Source of the DNA: JBEATZ01 sp041178545 | GTDB lineage: Bacteria; Planctomycetota; UBA1135; UBA2386 | Assembly: GCA_041178545.1 (NCBI GenBank) | Contig: JBEGVB010000036.1 | Span: 1 to 20,342, forward strand | DNA length: 20,342 nt | Direction: 5' to 3' | Part shown: one piece after another, positions 6,876-13,983 of the stretch | How the letters are laid out: each line of letters opens with the position of its first letter | Position numbering within the stretch: position 1 is the stretch's first letter | Position numbers and translations under genes: made by a program | The notes under the pieces: generated by a model | What the model was told of the DNA's origin: nothing | Databases searched by the model: none | Seen by the model: only the letters and a program-made list of their open reading frames with translations

Positions 6876-7869
6876 GGCAGGCCTCGACGCCAGCTTTGCC
6901 GGGCAACGCGTCCTCGTGACCGGGGGCCTGGGCTTCCTCGGCAGCAACCTCGCCTTGCGACTGCTGCGCGCCGGTGCCGAGGTGACCGTCCTCGACTCGC
7001 TCGTCCCCCAGCACGGCGGTGACCTGCGCAACCTCGACCCGTTCCGCGACAAGTTCCGCATCGTGCACGACGACATGCGCAATGGTCCTGCACTGCGCGC
7101 GCACGTGGCAGGCCAACAGGTGGTGTTCCACCTCGCTGGGCAGGTCTCCCACGGCGACAGCATGCGGGACCCAGAGATGGACCTCGGCGTCAACTGCGTG
7201 TCCACGCTCAACCTGGTGGAGGCATGCAGGCACGTGAACCCGGCGGCACTGCTGGTGTTCACCTCGACGCGCCAGGTCTACGGCAGGCCGCGGGAACTGC
7301 CGGTGACCGAGGACCATGCAGTGGACCCCGTCGACACCAACGGCATCCACAAGCTGGCAGCGGAGTACTACCACCTGCTCTACCACCGCACCTACGACGT
7401 GCGCTCGGTGGTCCTGCGGCTCACCAACTGCTACGGCCCGCGCCAGCAGCTGCGCAACGACCGACAGGGCGTGACGAGCGTGCTGCTGTGGCGCGCGCTG
7501 CGTGGCGAGAAGATCACCGTGTTCGGGGACGGAGCCCAACGCCGCGACTTCAACCACGTGGACGACGTGGTCCAGGCACTGCTCCTCGCGGCGCGCAACG
7601 AGGCGTGCCTCGGCCGCATCCTCAACCTCGGCGCCCACCAGCCGCACTCGCTCAACGACTTCGTCTGGGCCCTCCGCGAACACTGCGCGTTCGAGGTCGA
7701 GCACGTTCCCTTCCCATCCGACCGCAAGCTCATCGACATCGGCGACTACTACGGGGACTGGTCCCGCTTCCGGGCCGCAACCGGCTGGGAACCCGCCATC
7801 GACCTGCACGAGGGATTGCGACGCACCATCGAGTTCTTCCGCGCCCACGCCACGACCTACCTGCAATGA
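6862..7869 (+). CDS. NAD-dependent sugar epimerase/dehydratase (extended SDR)
   Basis: The product is a 335-residue extended short-chain dehydrogenase. The Rossmann motif TGGLGFLGSN (20-29) and D45 at the end of strand 2 (VTVLDS) indicate NAD(H). STRQVYG (135-141) is the serine-containing active-site strand. The usual YxxxK reads N160-G-I-H-K164: lysine is kept but the catalytic tyrosine position is asparagine. From memory, some SDR subfamilies carry a similar NGINK sequence, so this may be a family feature rather than damage. LRLTNCYGPRQQ and the HVDDVV segment complete the sugar-nucleotide type. It starts inside the end of the GT2 gene and overlaps the aminotransferase by ATGA, so all three are co-translated. 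It probably makes or modifies the keto-sugar nucleotide that the next enzyme aminates. Confidence 0.85.
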   Translation: MRHGEAGLDASFAGQRVLVTGGLGFLGSNLALRLLRAGAEVTVLDSLVPQHGGDLRNLDPFRDKFRIVHDDMRNGPALRAHVAGQQVVFHLAGQVSHGDSMRDPEMDLGVNCVSTLNLVEACRHVNPAALLVFTSTRQVYGRPRELPVTEDHAVDPVDTNGIHKLAAEYYHLLYHRTYDVRSVVLRLTNCYGPRQQLRNDRQGVTSVLLWRALRGEKITVFGDGAQRRDFNHVDDVVQALLLAARNEACLGRILNLGAHQPHSLNDFVWALREHCAFEVEHVPFPSDRKLIDIGDYYGDWSRFRAATGWEPAIDLHEGLRRTIEFFRAHATTYLQ

Positions 7870-8963
7870 ACCCGGTACCGATGTTCGACTACCGCACGCA
7901 GCTCGCCGCCATGCGCGGCGAGATCGACGCGGCCATTGCCCGCGTGCTCGACTCCGGGGTGCTGGTCCTCGGCGAGGAGGGCAAGCGCTTCGAGCAGGCC
8001 TTCGCGCACTGGCTCGGCGGCGGGCATGCCGTCGGGGTGAACTCGGGCACCGATGCACTCGCCATCGCGATGACGGCGATGGGCGTGGGCCCTGGCGACG
8101 AGGTCGTCACGGTGCCCAACACCGCGGTGCCGACGGTGAGCGCGATCCGGATGGTGGGCGCGACGCCCGTGTTCGTGGACGTGGACCCGGCCACGGCGCT
8201 GATGGACCTCACCAAGGTGCGCGCCCGGCTGACCAGCCGGACGAAGCTGGTGGTGCCGGTGCACCTGTACGGCAACGTCGTCGACGTTCCTGCCCTGCAG
8301 GACTTGCTCCGGGGCAGCTCGGTGCGGGTGCTGGAGGACTGTGCCCAGTGCCAAGGTGCCCGCCTGCGCGGCCGGCACGCAGGGACCTTCGGTGACGCAG
8401 CAGCCTTCTCCTTCTACCCCACCAAGAACCTCGGGGCCTACGGCGACGGTGGCCTCTGCTTCACGCGCGATGCCGAGCTCGCCGAGCAGATGCGCCGGAT
8501 CCGCATGTATGGGTTCGCAGGCGCCTACTACGCGGAACGGGAGGGCGTGAACTCGCGCCTCGACGAGATCCAGGCCGCCATCCTCTCGGTCAAGCTGCAG
8601 CGGCTCGACGGCTGGGTCGCGCGCCGGCGTGAGATCGCCTGCCGCTACGAGGGCGGGCTTCCCGCCACCGCAGTTCGGGTGCAAGCCGGACCCGGCGTCT
8701 CGCACGGCTACCACCTGCTCGTCGTGCGCGTGCAGGACCGCGACCGGGTGCGCACAGCACTGGCGCAGCACGGCGTGATGACGGGCATCCACTACCCGAC
8801 CCCCATCCACCTCATGCGCGGCTACTCGTTCCTCGGCCTCGGCGCGGGCCATGCGCCGGCAGCCGAGCAACTCGCGCGCGAGGTGATGTCACTCCCCATG
8901 TACCCGGAACTCTCCGACGCGGACGTGGACCGCGTGTGCGCGGCCGTGCGCGAGGCGGTGTGA
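7866..8963 (+). CDS. PLP-dependent sugar aminotransferase (DegT/DnrJ/EryC1/StrS)
   Basis: The 365-residue fold-type I aminotransferase matches the family's usual length. NSGTDAL (59-65) holds the cofactor phosphate, EDCAQCQGA (157-165) supplies D158 for the pyridine nitrogen, and SFYPTKNLGAYGDGG (182-196) carries the Schiff-base lysine K187. VHLYGN (132-137) and the substrate loop with NSRLDEIQAAIL are also standard. Enzymes of this family convert a keto group of a nucleotide sugar to an amine, usually with glutamate as donor; the closest named kinds by sequence style are 3-amino-3,6-dideoxyhexose transaminases, but the position cannot be fixed from sequence alone. ATGA overlap with the epimerase and a 6-base gap to the methyltransferase place it in one operon. 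Confidence 0.9.
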   Translation: MNPVPMFDYRTQLAAMRGEIDAAIARVLDSGVLVLGEEGKRFEQAFAHWLGGGHAVGVNSGTDALAIAMTAMGVGPGDEVVTVPNTAVPTVSAIRMVGATPVFVDVDPATALMDLTKVRARLTSRTKLVVPVHLYGNVVDVPALQDLLRGSSVRVLEDCAQCQGARLRGRHAGTFGDAAAFSFYPTKNLGAYGDGGLCFTRDAELAEQMRRIRMYGFAGAYYAEREGVNSRLDEIQAAILSVKLQRLDGWVARRREIACRYEGGLPATAVRVQAGPGVSHGYHLLVVRVQDRDRVRTALAQHGVMTGIHYPTPIHLMRGYSFLGLGAGHAPAAEQLAREVMSLPMYPELSDADVDRVCAAVREAV

Positions 8964-8969
8964 CGAGCC

Positions 8970-9719
8970 ATGCAGCCCGAGCAGTACCCACTGATGCGGC
9001 AGGAGGAGGAGCGGCACTGGTGGTACCGCGGCAACCGTTCCGTGGCACGCAGGTTGTTGACGCGCTGGCGGCCCTCGCGCTGTGAGTGGCGGCTCGACGC
9101 AGGCTGCGGCACCGGCAAGAACCTGGAGGCGCTTGCCGGCTTCGGTGAGCCCATCGGCATCGACTACATGCCTGCTGCACTCGCCTTCAGCCGCGACCGA
9201 GGGTTCGAGCGGCTCGCCCGCGCATCGGTCTCCGAGCTACCGGTTGCATCTGCCTCGGTTGACGTGGTCACCTGCTTCGAGGTCCTTTGCCACGGCGGTG
9301 TCCCGGACTGGCAGGCTGCCATCCGGGAGTACGCGCGCGTGTTGCGACCGGGCGGGATCGTCATGCTGCGTGAGCCCGCGTTCTCGTTCCTAGCCGGTTC
9401 ACACGACCGCGTGGTGCACGGCATGCGCCGCTACCGCCGCAAGGAGTTCCGGGCCGCGGTCGAGGCCGCCGGCCTCGAGGTGGTGCGCTGCTCGTACCAG
9501 AACCTCTGTACGTTCTTCCCCGCGCTGGTCATCCGCACGTGGCAGCGGTGGTTCAAGCCCCGGGATGCGGCTGCTGCCCACAGTGCCGACTTCCACAAGG
9601 GATCGCCGGCACTGGGCGCACTGCTGGTCGCATGGCTCACATTCGAGGGCTGGCTGTTGCAGTACGTTCGCCTGCCGCTCGGCAGCTCGGTCCTCTGCGT
9701 GGCCCGCAAGCGGGACTGA
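8970..9719 (+). CDS. Class I SAM-dependent methyltransferase
   Basis: The product is a 249-residue protein. The N-terminus has HWWYRGNR, a signature of methyltransferases often found in polysaccharide clusters. Motif I is LDAGCGTGKNLE (42-53), followed by GIDYMPAAL (motif II) and VVTCFEVLCH, then LRPGGIVMLREP. The C-terminal 90 residues are rich in aromatic and basic residues (FFPALVIRTWQRWFKP) and end in a hydrophobic stretch, so membrane association is possible. As the last gene of the glycan operon it probably methylates an amine or hydroxyl of the nucleotide or lipid-linked sugar, inferred from position only. It converges with the next gene, leaving 20 bases without an obvious terminator. 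Confidence 0.82.
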   Translation: MQPEQYPLMRQEEERHWWYRGNRSVARRLLTRWRPSRCEWRLDAGCGTGKNLEALAGFGEPIGIDYMPAALAFSRDRGFERLARASVSELPVASASVDVVTCFEVLCHGGVPDWQAAIREYARVLRPGGIVMLREPAFSFLAGSHDRVVHGMRRYRRKEFRAAVEAAGLEVVRCSYQNLCTFFPALVIRTWQRWFKPRDAAAAHSADFHKGSPALGALLVAWLTFEGWLLQYVRLPLGSSVLCVARKRD

Positions 9720-9739
9720 GCCGCACGCGCCACCCCCGC

Positions 9740-10156
9740 TCAGGAGGTACCAGTCCCCTGCGTCTCGGACTCGCGACGCAGAACGCGTGGTGCGGGCCCC
9801 ACGGACGGAAGCTTCACGACCGGCTCCTCGACAGTCGGCTTGGACTCACCGTCCCTGGACCTTGCGACTTCGTGGTCGACGGCCTGCTGCAGCAGCAGGA
9901 ACTCCTCGCGCGTGGTGAGCACCGAGAGCTTCATGCCCACGAGCAGGTCGGTGGCGATGCAGACCACGAGCGGCAGGAACCCCACGAAGGCGATGCCGAC
10001 CAACCAGGCCATCGAGTCGGTGAGGAAGTGGACCGCAGGCGCGGCGACGAAGCCCACCAGCACCAGGGTCTTCCAGCTCGGGTCGGTCCAGGACCGTGCG
10101 AGGCGCAGTGCGCGCACGTAACCAGCCAGCCGGGGGTCGTACTGGTTGTTCTGCAT
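9740..10156 (-). CDS. Small membrane protein, two predicted helices
   Basis: The 138-residue protein has two hydrophobic segments at about 30-48 (TLVLVGFVAAPAVHFL) and 50-72 (AWLVGIAFVGFLPLVVCIA), then a charged cytoplasmic-type tail (about 80-138) with a short helical part (REEFLLLQQAVDHEVARS) and a proline/valine-rich end. No family was recognised. A TAGATT box six bases before the ATG supports the start and a leaderless transcript. It converges with the glycan operon but does not resemble ArnE/ArnF or Wzx flippases, which have four or more helices, so no role in that pathway is proposed. Confidence 0.65.
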   Translation of the reverse strand: MQNNQYDPRLAGYVRALRLARSWTDPSWKTLVLVGFVAAPAVHFLTDSMAWLVGIAFVGFLPLVVCIATDLLVGMKLSVLTTREEFLLLQQAVDHEVARSRDGESKPTVEEPVVKLPSVGPAPRVLRRESETQGTGTS

Positions 10157-10162
10157 GCAAGG

Positions 10163-10168
10163 AATCTA
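10163..10168 (-). promoter_or_regulatory. -10 element with leaderless spacing
   Basis: The minus strand reads GCTAGATTCC, with TAGATT ending six bases before the ATG at 10156. It resembles the GCTAGCATCC boxes before 3591 and 5898. No -35 is evident. Confidence 0.4.
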
Positions 10169-10238
10169 GCTCGCGTTTGCTGCGCGGCAGGACCGTCGTC
10201 GGGGCGGTGGAAGCGCGGTCGTGTGGCGCGTTCCGGGC

Positions 10239-10257
10239 GTCCTACGCGACGTAGGAC
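10239..10257. repeat. Perfect inverted repeat in the 10157-10406 gap
   Basis: GTCCTACG (10239-10246) and CGTAGGAC (10250-10257) form a perfect 8-bp inverted repeat around CGA. It lies about 150 bases after the stop of the vWA gene (minus strand) and 80 bases before the start of the membrane-protein gene. No T-run follows, so it may be an operator or an RNA hairpin rather than a terminator. The rest of the 250-base gap shows no gene. Confidence 0.45.
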
Positions 10258-10406
10258 CGGGGTTCTCCGGTTCCCGGAGTCGCGCCATCCCAGCCCGTGG
10301 CGGCACCGGGTGCGGGCACGGGATGGCTGCGTTGCTGGCACAGGGCGCAGGTGCTCCGTGACGGACGCACCTACGACTCGATTCGGGACACAGCGGTTGC
10401 GACGCC

Positions 10407-11798
10407 CTAGAACGGACCGATCGACCGCAGCAGGTTGTGGACCTGTTCCTCGATGCTGCCGCGCGCCGCACTGCGCCGGTCCGCCTCCCCGCGGCTGAGC
10501 TTGTACGAGGCGAGCATCATCTCCTTCGCGGACACCGAGCCCTGCCTGTGTCGCATGGACGGCAGGTAGGCATGCAGGGTCTTGAGCATCGATTCGGCCC
10601 CCGGGACGCCTTGGCAGTAGCGCTCGTAGTGGCGCAACTCGCCCGCCACGAACTCGAAGGCACGGAGCAGGTCGCCCGACTGGTTGAGCGCCATGGCGCG
10701 GTGCAGGACATGGGCCTGCCAGTGGGAGAGCACGATGCGGGCACGCTCGAGGTCGCGGGGCTGCGCCGCGCACTCGCTGCCGCCACCGAAGCGGAAGTCG
10801 CACGGGGGCAGGTCGATCGAATGCTCGGCTGCCTCGCCCGGGATCCGCCAGCTGGCACGTGCACCCAGTTCCGCCCTTGCGCCCACGACCCCTGCCGGGA
10901 AGGTGAGCTTGACCACCACGTGCCGTGTCGCCCCGGAGAGCATCGAGCCCAGTTGGACCCGGTACTCGCCGCCCTCGTGCACGGTTGGCGCGGTGCCGTA
11001 CAACTCGGCGCGCACGAGCGGCGGGAGCCGGAGTGCGACCTGCAGGTTCTCGACGGTGGTCGCGAGCGTGTCCGCGAGCTCGGCAAGCAGGACCTCCGCG
11101 ATCTCCTCGGGCCGCTCGGCATCGTGCATGCGGCCGCCACCTGCCTCGCTGATCGCCTGGAGCTGGATCGGCGAGTACGCAACACCGATGCCCACCGTGG
11201 AGGTGAGCACACCGCGCTGGCGCAGCTCGGAGGCATGCGCTGCGAGTTGCTCGGGCGCGACGACGCCCTGGTTGGCGTGGCCGTCGGAGAGCACCACCAC
11301 GTGGTTGCGCTCGCTCCCGTTCGCGAAGGCAAGACGGGTCGCAACGGCCTCACAGCCAGCGAGCCACCCGGCGCAGAGGTCGGTGGACCCGCGCGTGGTC
11401 AGCTCGCGCAGCGTGGCAAGCACCATCGCCTTGCCTGCGTCGTCGAGGCGCACTGCCGAGGCATGCACCACCACGTCCGAGGCAAAGGACACGAGGCTGA
11501 GACGGTCGTCTGCGGTCAACCGCTCGACCACGAGTGCTGCACCCTCGCAGGCTGCCTGCAGCGGCCGCCCTTGCATCGAGCCCGAGACGTCGACGACCAG
11601 CGCGAGGTTGAGGGGCTGCCTGCGCACATCGGGTGCCTGCACCGCCTCCGGTGCCGTGATGGTGACCACCACGTGACGCACCGAGTTGCCGGCGCCGCGC
11701 ACGATGGAACGGTCGGGGCCCAGCTGGATGCGTGGCGCACCCGAGGACGTGCCGTTGGTGGTCTGGGCTGGATTGGGGATCGATTCGTTCGGACTCAT
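10407..11798 (-). CDS. von Willebrand factor A domain protein
   Basis: The 463-residue protein has no signal peptide. Residues about 62-240 form a vWA domain with a complete metal-ion-dependent adhesion site: D70-x-S72-x-S74 (VVDVSGSM), T139 in RGSTDL, and D172 in VLSDGHAN. A beta-rich domain follows (about 245-345), then a helical C-terminal region ending KEMMLASYKLSRGEADRR. Bacterial cytosolic vWA proteins commonly assemble metal-dependent complexes, often with a regulator or ATPase partner. It overlaps the MerR-type regulator by four bases (ATGA) and also has its own strong SD, AAAGGAG, seven bases before the ATG. The pair should be made together and may interact. No ATPase (MoxR-type) gene is beside it, so a MoxR chaperone role is not supported. 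Confidence 0.88.
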   Translation of the reverse strand: MSPNESIPNPAQTTNGTSSGAPRIQLGPDRSIVRGAGNSVRHVVVTITAPEAVQAPDVRRQPLNLALVVDVSGSMQGRPLQAACEGAALVVERLTADDRLSLVSFASDVVVHASAVRLDDAGKAMVLATLRELTTRGSTDLCAGWLAGCEAVATRLAFANGSERNHVVVLSDGHANQGVVAPEQLAAHASELRQRGVLTSTVGIGVAYSPIQLQAISEAGGGRMHDAERPEEIAEVLLAELADTLATTVENLQVALRLPPLVRAELYGTAPTVHEGGEYRVQLGSMLSGATRHVVVKLTFPAGVVGARAELGARASWRIPGEAAEHSIDLPPCDFRFGGGSECAAQPRDLERARIVLSHWQAHVLHRAMALNQSGDLLRAFEFVAGELRHYERYCQGVPGAESMLKTLHAYLPSMRHRQGSVSAKEMMLASYKLSRGEADRRSAARGSIEEQVHNLLRSIGPF

Positions 11799-12568
11799 CT
11801 GGCAGCTCCTTTCGTGAGCAGTTGGCGAAGGGCATCCCCGATGCGGTGCAACTGAGCCATCTCCTCAGTGCCGTATGCGCCGCGAACGGAGAGTTCGATG
11901 TCTGGAGTGATGGGAATGCGGTACCAGCTCTCGCCGCGCACGTTGCGTGTGACGGCGCCCGTGCCGGCGAGGGAAGCGAGGACGCGCGCCGCCTGGGCGA
12001 GCGCGGAGAGTTGTTGGGACTCGGCCCGTTGCTCGTCGGCGCGCAGGGCGGCCTCGTCGGTGGACAGGACGGGCGGCACCCCCATGGCGTCACCCGCCCG
12101 CTGCGACAGGGACAGGCTGGCTGCGTGCGGTGGCAAACCCTGCCAGAACCTCGCCGCGTCCTCGGAGGGCCCACCCGCGTCAGGAGCCCTGAGCGACTTC
12201 AGGTGGGCAAGGGCGTCGCCGCGGCCCGGCGCTGCCTGTGGCGCGTCGGTGTCGATCACGCCGGCGATGCGGATGGCACCGGAGGCGATGTCATGCAACT
12301 GGGCGGGGCTCAGGCTCTGCAGCAGCACGCGGACCTGGTCGAGGGTGAGCGACCGGTTGGCGTCGCGCAGGAGCTGCATCACGCGCAGCCGGTCGAGCGT
12401 CTCCCGCGGGTAGCGCGCCCCGCGCCCCAGCGACTCGGGTCCCGGCAGGATCCCCCGCTCCACGTAGCTGCGGATGGTCCGCTGCTCGATGCCGGTCTGC
12501 TCGGCGAGTTCCTGGAGGCTCAACGAGCCTTCGTCGCCTTGCGGTCTCTCGTCCTTCGCGGTGCCCAT
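11795..12568 (-). CDS. MerR-family transcriptional regulator
   Basis: The regulator has 257 residues. After a short acidic tail, residues 17-36 (LSLQELAEQTGIEQRTIRSY) are the winged-helix recognition helices and 37-55 (VERGILPGPES..GARYP) the wing, followed by LDRLRVMQLLRDANRSLTLD, all standard MerR features. The long C-terminal part (about 110-257) is unlike metal-binding MerR proteins: no cysteine pair is present, and the end reads WYRIPITPDIELSVRGAYG, a possible beta-rich ligand or partner domain. Its start lies at a strong promoter with ATGGCG repeats, suggesting autoregulation. It shares an operon with the vWA gene through an ATGA overlap. It probably responds to an intracellular signal relayed by, or controlling, the vWA protein. 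Confidence 0.85.
   Translation of the reverse strand: MGTAKDERPQGDEGSLSLQELAEQTGIEQRTIRSYVERGILPGPESLGRGARYPRETLDRLRVMQLLRDANRSLTLDQVRVLLQSLSPAQLHDIASGAIRIAGVIDTDAPQAAPGRGDALAHLKSLRAPDAGGPSEDAARFWQGLPPHAASLSLSQRAGDAMGVPPVLSTDEAALRADEQRAESQQLSALAQAARVLASLAGTGAVTRNVRGESWYRIPITPDIELSVRGAYGTEEMAQLHRIGDALRQLLTKGAAR
11806..11812 (-). promoter_or_regulatory. Strong Shine-Dalgarno of the vWA gene
   Basis: The minus strand has AAAGGAG followed by seven bases and the ATG at 11798. The SD lies within the end of the upstream MerR gene. It shows that this genome does use SD-dependent initiation for an internal operon gene, in contrast to the leaderless pattern at operon starts. Confidence 0.7.
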
Positions 12569-12602
12569 GGCGCCATCTTATATCGCCATATCGCCATGTC
12601 AA
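12568..12602 (-). promoter_or_regulatory. Promoter/operator of the merR-vWA operon
   Basis: The minus strand shows TTGACA (12602-12597), a 16-base spacer, and TAAGAT (12580-12575), then six bases and the ATG at 12568. This is the best sigma-70-type promoter in the window and predicts transcription starting at the start codon. The spacer and leader contain three ATGGCG copies, two as ATGGCGAT in direct tandem, and the third lies in the palindrome ATGGCGCCAT (12567-12576) that covers most of the start codon. Repeats in this position suit binding by the MerR protein itself, although MerR operators usually have longer 19-20-base spacers. Confidence 0.7.
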
Positions 12603-12716
12603 GTTCAATGCGGACGGAATCTGGGCTCGAGCGCCGAGTTTCATCCACAAGTCGTTGCTCGAAAAGTGCTTATGGGCCGCTCAGGCACGGCTCGGCCGGG
12701 TTCCACAACTCCGCGA

Positions 12717-13982
12717 TCAGACGGTTCCGGCGGAGTCCTGCCCGGTCCGAGGGCCGTTTCCCTGCGGTGCGGACCGGCCGGGGCCCCACCCCAGCGGCAG
12801 CGAACAGAGTGTGGCGAGGGCAAGTGCCACCGCACCCCCCCAGAGGCACGCCACCATCCCCGGCAGCCCCACGCCCGCACCGGCGAACAGCACGGCCGAG
12901 GCACCCAGGCCGGTGACCCGGCCGGCCGCGTTGGCGGCGTAGTAGAAGCCGACCCGCAGCGAGACCTGTTCGCCACCGCGCGCGACCACGAGCCAGCTGT
13001 GGAGACTGCTGTCGACCGCGAACAGCACGCCGTGCACTCCCAGGGCAACGGCGAGAACGGGACCCGGTGGCATGCCCGTGGGGAGCAGGAGCGCGGCAAG
13101 GACCAGCGGCACGAGCGCGAGACCGGTCCACAATGCCACGGCCCGGCCGCCGGCCGAGGGGTCGGCGGGGCGCACGATGCGCGGCGCGAGGGCCTGGACG
13201 ATGCCATACCCAACCACCCACACGGCAAGGAATGCACCGACTCCAGCGCGGGTCCAACCGACGTCGCTCACGAGGAAGAGCGGCAACCCGATCGCGAACC
13301 AGACCTCGCGCGACCCGAACAGGAACAACCGCGCAGCCGCGAGCCAGTTGAGCCAGGGTTCGTGGGCGAACAGGGCCGCCAGACCGGGACGCGGTCGTGT
13401 GCTGCGCACCTCGGGCACGAGCACGGTCGCGGCGAGCAACGTCGCCACGGCAAGCACGAGCGCCAGCGCGTGGACCGAGCCTGCGAAGCCGACGGAACCC
13501 AGCAGCAGGCCACCGACGAAGAAGCCGATCCCCTTGAGCGCGTTCTTGCTGCCGGTGAGGAGCGCGACGAGCCGGAACAAGGCACCGTGAGTCCCGTCGG
13601 GCGCCAGCACCTTCACGTAGCTCTTCGCGCCGGTCTTCACGAGGTCCTTGGCGATGCCGCTCACGAGTTGCGTCGCCATGACGAGCGGCACGGAGGCGAA
13701 CAACGCGTCCCAGCCCAGTGCTGCGCACACCATGGCCTGCAGCACGAGGCCTGCGAGCAACGTCGCCTTCAGGCCCAGCGCCGCACCCAGCCAGCCGCCG
13801 GCCAGGCTCGTCACCACGCCGGCCAGTTCGTACGGCAGCAGCACACAGAGCAGGTCGAGCGGCGACCGACCGGTCTGGTGGAGGTGGAGCAGCACGAGCA
13901 TGCGCAAGGCACCGTCGCTGAGCGTGAAGGCCCAGTAGGAAGCGGTGACGGCCGTGTACTGCAGGCGCGGCTGCAAGTGCAT
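12717..13982 (-). CDS. arsJ: ArsJ organoarsenical efflux permease (MFS)
   Basis: The 421-residue major facilitator protein has about 12 helices. The N-terminal SYWAFTLSDGALRMLVLLHL, the loop SGIAKDLVKTGAKSYVK (about 108-124) and LLTGSKNALKGIGFFVGGLL are the characteristic ArsJ segments as I recall them. ArsJ exports 1-arseno-3-phosphoglycerate, the unstable product made when glyceraldehyde-3-phosphate dehydrogenase uses arsenate in place of phosphate; outside, it breaks down and releases arsenate. The dedicated dehydrogenase gene ends one base upstream, which is the standard pairing and confirms the identity. The last 30 residues are a Gly/Pro-rich cytoplasmic tail. No SD precedes the ATG, so translation probably relies on coupling with gap. 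Confidence 0.92.
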   Translation of the reverse strand: MHLQPRLQYTAVTASYWAFTLSDGALRMLVLLHLHQTGRSPLDLLCVLLPYELAGVVTSLAGGWLGAALGLKATLLAGLVLQAMVCAALGWDALFASVPLVMATQLVSGIAKDLVKTGAKSYVKVLAPDGTHGALFRLVALLTGSKNALKGIGFFVGGLLLGSVGFAGSVHALALVLAVATLLAATVLVPEVRSTRPRPGLAALFAHEPWLNWLAAARLFLFGSREVWFAIGLPLFLVSDVGWTRAGVGAFLAVWVVGYGIVQALAPRIVRPADPSAGGRAVALWTGLALVPLVLAALLLPTGMPPGPVLAVALGVHGVLFAVDSSLHSWLVVARGGEQVSLRVGFYYAANAAGRVTGLGASAVLFAGAGVGLPGMVACLWGGAVALALATLCSLPLGWGPGRSAPQGNGPRTGQDSAGTV

Positions 13983-13983
13983 G

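Noticed and set aside
9740..10156. Small membrane protein as the flippase of the glycan pathway
   Set aside because: Only two helices and a long charged tail are present; ArnE/ArnF-type proteins have about four helices, and it is transcribed separately with its own promoter box.
11795..12568. MerR protein as the arsenic or metal regulator of arsJ/arsM
   Set aside because: It lacks metal-binding cysteines, is 148 bases beyond the end of arsJ on the same strand, and is coupled to the vWA gene instead.
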